Shown: in pieces, positions 62,266 to 64,000 of the stretch
How positions within the stretch are numbered: the stretch's first letter is position 1
Layout of the letters: the number at the start of each line of letters is the position of its first letter
Made by a program: the position numbers and the translations under genes
Source: Ancylobacter novellus
Lineage (GTDB): Bacteria; Pseudomonadota; Alphaproteobacteria; Rhizobiales; Xanthobacteraceae
NCBI GenBank assembly: GCA_003241485.1
Contig: QFQD01000006.1
Coordinates: 72,583-136,582 of the forward strand
DNA length: 64,000 nucleotides
Direction: 5' to 3'
Notes under the pieces: model-generated
The model's database searches: none
What the model was told of the DNA's origin: nothing
What the model saw: the letters and a program-made list of their open reading frames with translations, nothing else

Positions 62266-63690
62266 TCAGCTCTCCGCGTTCAAGGCCGGCGGCTCGTCCG
62301 CTCCGGCGTCGAGCGGCAGGTCGATGACGACGCGCAGCCCCGGCTCATTGCCTTCCAGCGTCAGCGTGCCGCCGTGCAGATGCACCACCGCGGCGGCGAG
62401 CGCGAGGCCGAGGCCCGAGCCCGGCCGCGTGCGGCTTGCCTCCAGCCGCACGAAGCGTTCCAGCACGCGGGCGCGGTCGGCCGGCTCGATGCCCGGCCCG
62501 CTATCGGCGATCACGAGGCGCACCCGATCGTCTACGCGCGCCGCCTCCAGCCGGATCAGCCCGCGTGCCTCGCCCTCACCCGGCGCGCTGTATTTGATGG
62601 CGTTGTCGATGAGGTTGGCCAGCGCCTGGCCGAAGAGCTCGCGCACACCGCGGATCGGCAGCGGCCCGGGCGCGTCCGCGGTGAGGTCCAGCCCGCTCTC
62701 ATCGGCCACCGGCTCGTAAAGCTCGGCCACGCTGGAGAGCGTCTCGGCGAGGTCGAACCGCACCATGGCCGCACTCGCCTGCCCGGCCTCGGCGCGCGCG
62801 ATCATCAGCAGCGCGTCGAAGGTGCGGATCAGCCCGTCGGATTCCTCGATCGTCTGCTCGGTCGCGGCGCGCCATTCCTCCTCGCTGCGGGCGGTGCGCA
62901 GAGCGTCCTCGGCCCGGTTGCGCAGGCGCGTCAGCGGGGTCTTGAGGTCATGGGCGATGTTGTCGGAGACCTGCTTCAGCCCCGCCATCAGCACCTCGAT
63001 GCGCTCCAGCATGGCATTGAGGCTGAGGGCGAGCCGGTCGAATTCGTCGCCCGTGCCGGCAACCGAGAGCCGGCCGGAGAGATCGCCGGCCATGATGCCA
63101 TCGGAGATGGCCGTCATCTGGTCGATGCGCTTGAGCACGCGCCGGGTGACGAACAGGCCGCCCGCAACGCCCAGCACCACCAGCAGGCCGAGCCCCCACA
63201 GGGCCGGGCCGATGATGATCTTGCGCAGTTCCTCGCGCTCGACCACGTCGCGGCCGACCAGCAGCCGGAACTCGCCCGGCAGGAAGATGACATGCACCAG
63301 CGCGCGGCTGGGCGCGGCCGACTGGTCCTCCGAGCGCACATAGTCGATTTCCCGCCAGCCTTCCTTGTCGAGGAAATCGAGCGGCAGGTTCAGCACATTG
63401 CCGGCGAGCGCGTCGCCATTGAAGCTGGTGACGAGGATGAGGCCGGCATCGGGCGCCCGCGCCCGGCGGTTCACCGCCTGCGACAGCCGCGCAATGCCGC
63501 CGCGCTCGAACTGGCCCTGCATGAAGCGCGTGTCGGCCTCGATCGCCTCGACCGCCTGCCGCGTCACCAGACGCTGCGTGTGCCAGCCGAGATAGGCGAT
63601 CACCGAGCCCGCGAAGATCGCGAAGACGACGAGATAGGCCGCGATCAGCTTGAACGCGGTGGTGCGGATAAGCCTACCGAGCGACGTCAC
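62266..63690 (-). CDS. Sensor histidine kinase (two-component system)
   Basis: A 474-residue membrane kinase. Helix 1 (about residues 13-33, AFKLIAAYLVVFAIFAGSVI) and helix 2 (about 162-182, PALWGLGLLVVLGVAGGLFV) flank a periplasmic sensor. HAMP covers about 185-235. The HisKA box is QVSDNIAHDLKTPLTRLRNR with the phospho-His in AHDLKTP; the ATPase part shows ANLIDNAIKYSAPG and IADSGPGIEPADRARV. Stimulus unknown. The start GTG 63690 overlaps the upstream response regulator by 17 bases. Linkage to glnE is common in Rhizobiales. Confidence 0.93.
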   Translation of the reverse strand: MTSLGRLIRTTAFKLIAAYLVVFAIFAGSVIAYLGWHTQRLVTRQAVEAIEADTRFMQGQFERGGIARLSQAVNRRARAPDAGLILVTSFNGDALAGNVLNLPLDFLDKEGWREIDYVRSEDQSAAPSRALVHVIFLPGEFRLLVGRDVVEREELRKIIIGPALWGLGLLVVLGVAGGLFVTRRVLKRIDQMTAISDGIMAGDLSGRLSVAGTGDEFDRLALSLNAMLERIEVLMAGLKQVSDNIAHDLKTPLTRLRNRAEDALRTARSEEEWRAATEQTIEESDGLIRTFDALLMIARAEAGQASAAMVRFDLAETLSSVAELYEPVADESGLDLTADAPGPLPIRGVRELFGQALANLIDNAIKYSAPGEGEARGLIRLEAARVDDRVRLVIADSGPGIEPADRARVLERFVRLEASRTRPGSGLGLALAAAVVHLHGGTLTLEGNEPGLRVVIDLPLDAGADEPPALNAES

Positions 63691-64000
63691 GGACGATGTA
63701 TCCCGCGCCGCGCACCGTGTGGAGCAGCGGCGGATCGAAGCCCTTGTCGATCTTGGAGCGCAGCCGCGAGACGTGCACGTCGATCACGTTGGTCTGCGGG
63801 TCAAAATGGTAGTCCCACACATTCTCCAGCAGCATGGTGCGCGTCACCACCTGCCCGGCATGACGCATGAGATATTCGAGCAGGCGGAATTCGCGCGGCT
63901 GCAGCACGATCTCCTGCCCGCCGCGGGCGACGCGATGCGCCAGCCGGTCGAGTTCGAGATCGGCCACGCGATAGACGGTGTCGGCCGCCTGCGGGCCGCC
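63674..64000 (-). CDS. OmpR/PhoB-type response regulator, N-terminal part outside window
   Basis: Only the C-terminal DNA-binding domain is visible. The winged helix shows LQPREFRLLEYLMRHAGQVVTRTMLLENVW, NVIDVHVSRLRSKIDKG and LLHTVRGAGYIV. The frame is open to base 64000, so the phosphoreceiver domain lies beyond; a GTG at 63967 is internal, not the start. It forms a pair with the overlapping kinase gene. Confidence 0.9.
   Translation of the reverse strand, partial: GGPQAADTVYRVADLELDRLAHRVARGGQEIVLQPREFRLLEYLMRHAGQVVTRTMLLENVWDYHFDPQTNVIDVHVSRLRSKIDKGFDPPLLHTVRGAGYIVRDVAR

Overview
The window is GC-rich chromosomal DNA from an alphaproteobacterium, most likely of the Hyphomicrobiales. The evidence is a GlnE next to an OmpR-type two-component pair, a PleC/PdhS-like histidine kinase, a membrane-free FtsK, REP-like intergenic palindromes, and a complete-looking bacterial tetrahydromethanopterin (H4MPT)/methylofuran C1 cluster. 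The C1 cluster points to a facultative methylotroph or formaldehyde-oxidising relative of Xanthobacter, Ancylobacter or Starkeya. The genus is inference. I see no rRNA, tRNA, CRISPR array, insertion sequence or prophage.

Left part (1-29 kb) is mostly ordinary chromosome. It holds an MscS-type channel (5' end outside the window), an MFS exporter, a membrane protein joining an HdeD-like domain to a papain-like domain, a nitroreductase, a small GNAT protein, FtsK, an aldehyde dehydrogenase, two tandem EamA transporters, a Pif1-like helicase, a 49-residue membrane protein, a four-cysteine Rrf2 regulator and glutaryl-CoA dehydrogenase. A dipeptide-type ABC transporter operon (dppABCDF) follows; its binding-protein gene is broken by two short frame-disrupting gaps. 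Next come a GFA protein, exbB-exbD-tonB, a D-2-hydroxyacid dehydrogenase, Uup and a TrmH-type rRNA/tRNA methyltransferase.

Middle part (28.8-49.1 kb) is the C1 island. A candidate attenuator precedes an operon of mfnE-like kinase, afpA flavoprotein, a DHPS-related protein, a DUF447 protein and mfnB. After mgtE, whose ribosome-binding site lies in a perfect stem, comes the minus-strand operon PCD-fhcB-fhcA-fhcD-fhcC. Divergent from it are beta-RFAP synthase and then mtdB, an ATP-grasp gene, mch, a RimK-like ligase and a CitG-like gene. Facing these are a HisA-like TIM barrel (minus strand) and then mfnD, mfnF and folB. Together these encode oxidation of methylene-H4MPT to formate (MtdB, Mch, FhcABCD) plus synthesis of the two carriers, dephospho-H4MPT and methylofuran. 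Several members have no assigned reaction.

Right part (49-64 kb) has an acyltransferase, aminopeptidase N, a PAS-GGDEF cyclase, a diverged formaldehyde-activating-enzyme homologue lacking the catalytic histidine, a PleC/PdhS-like kinase, an L-2-hydroxyglutarate-oxidase-like flavoprotein, GlnE, and a histidine kinase/response regulator pair (regulator truncated by the window end).

Recurrent 28-45 bp palindromes with TCCCGGA...TCCGGGA ends sit in at least five intergenic gaps and look like a REP family.
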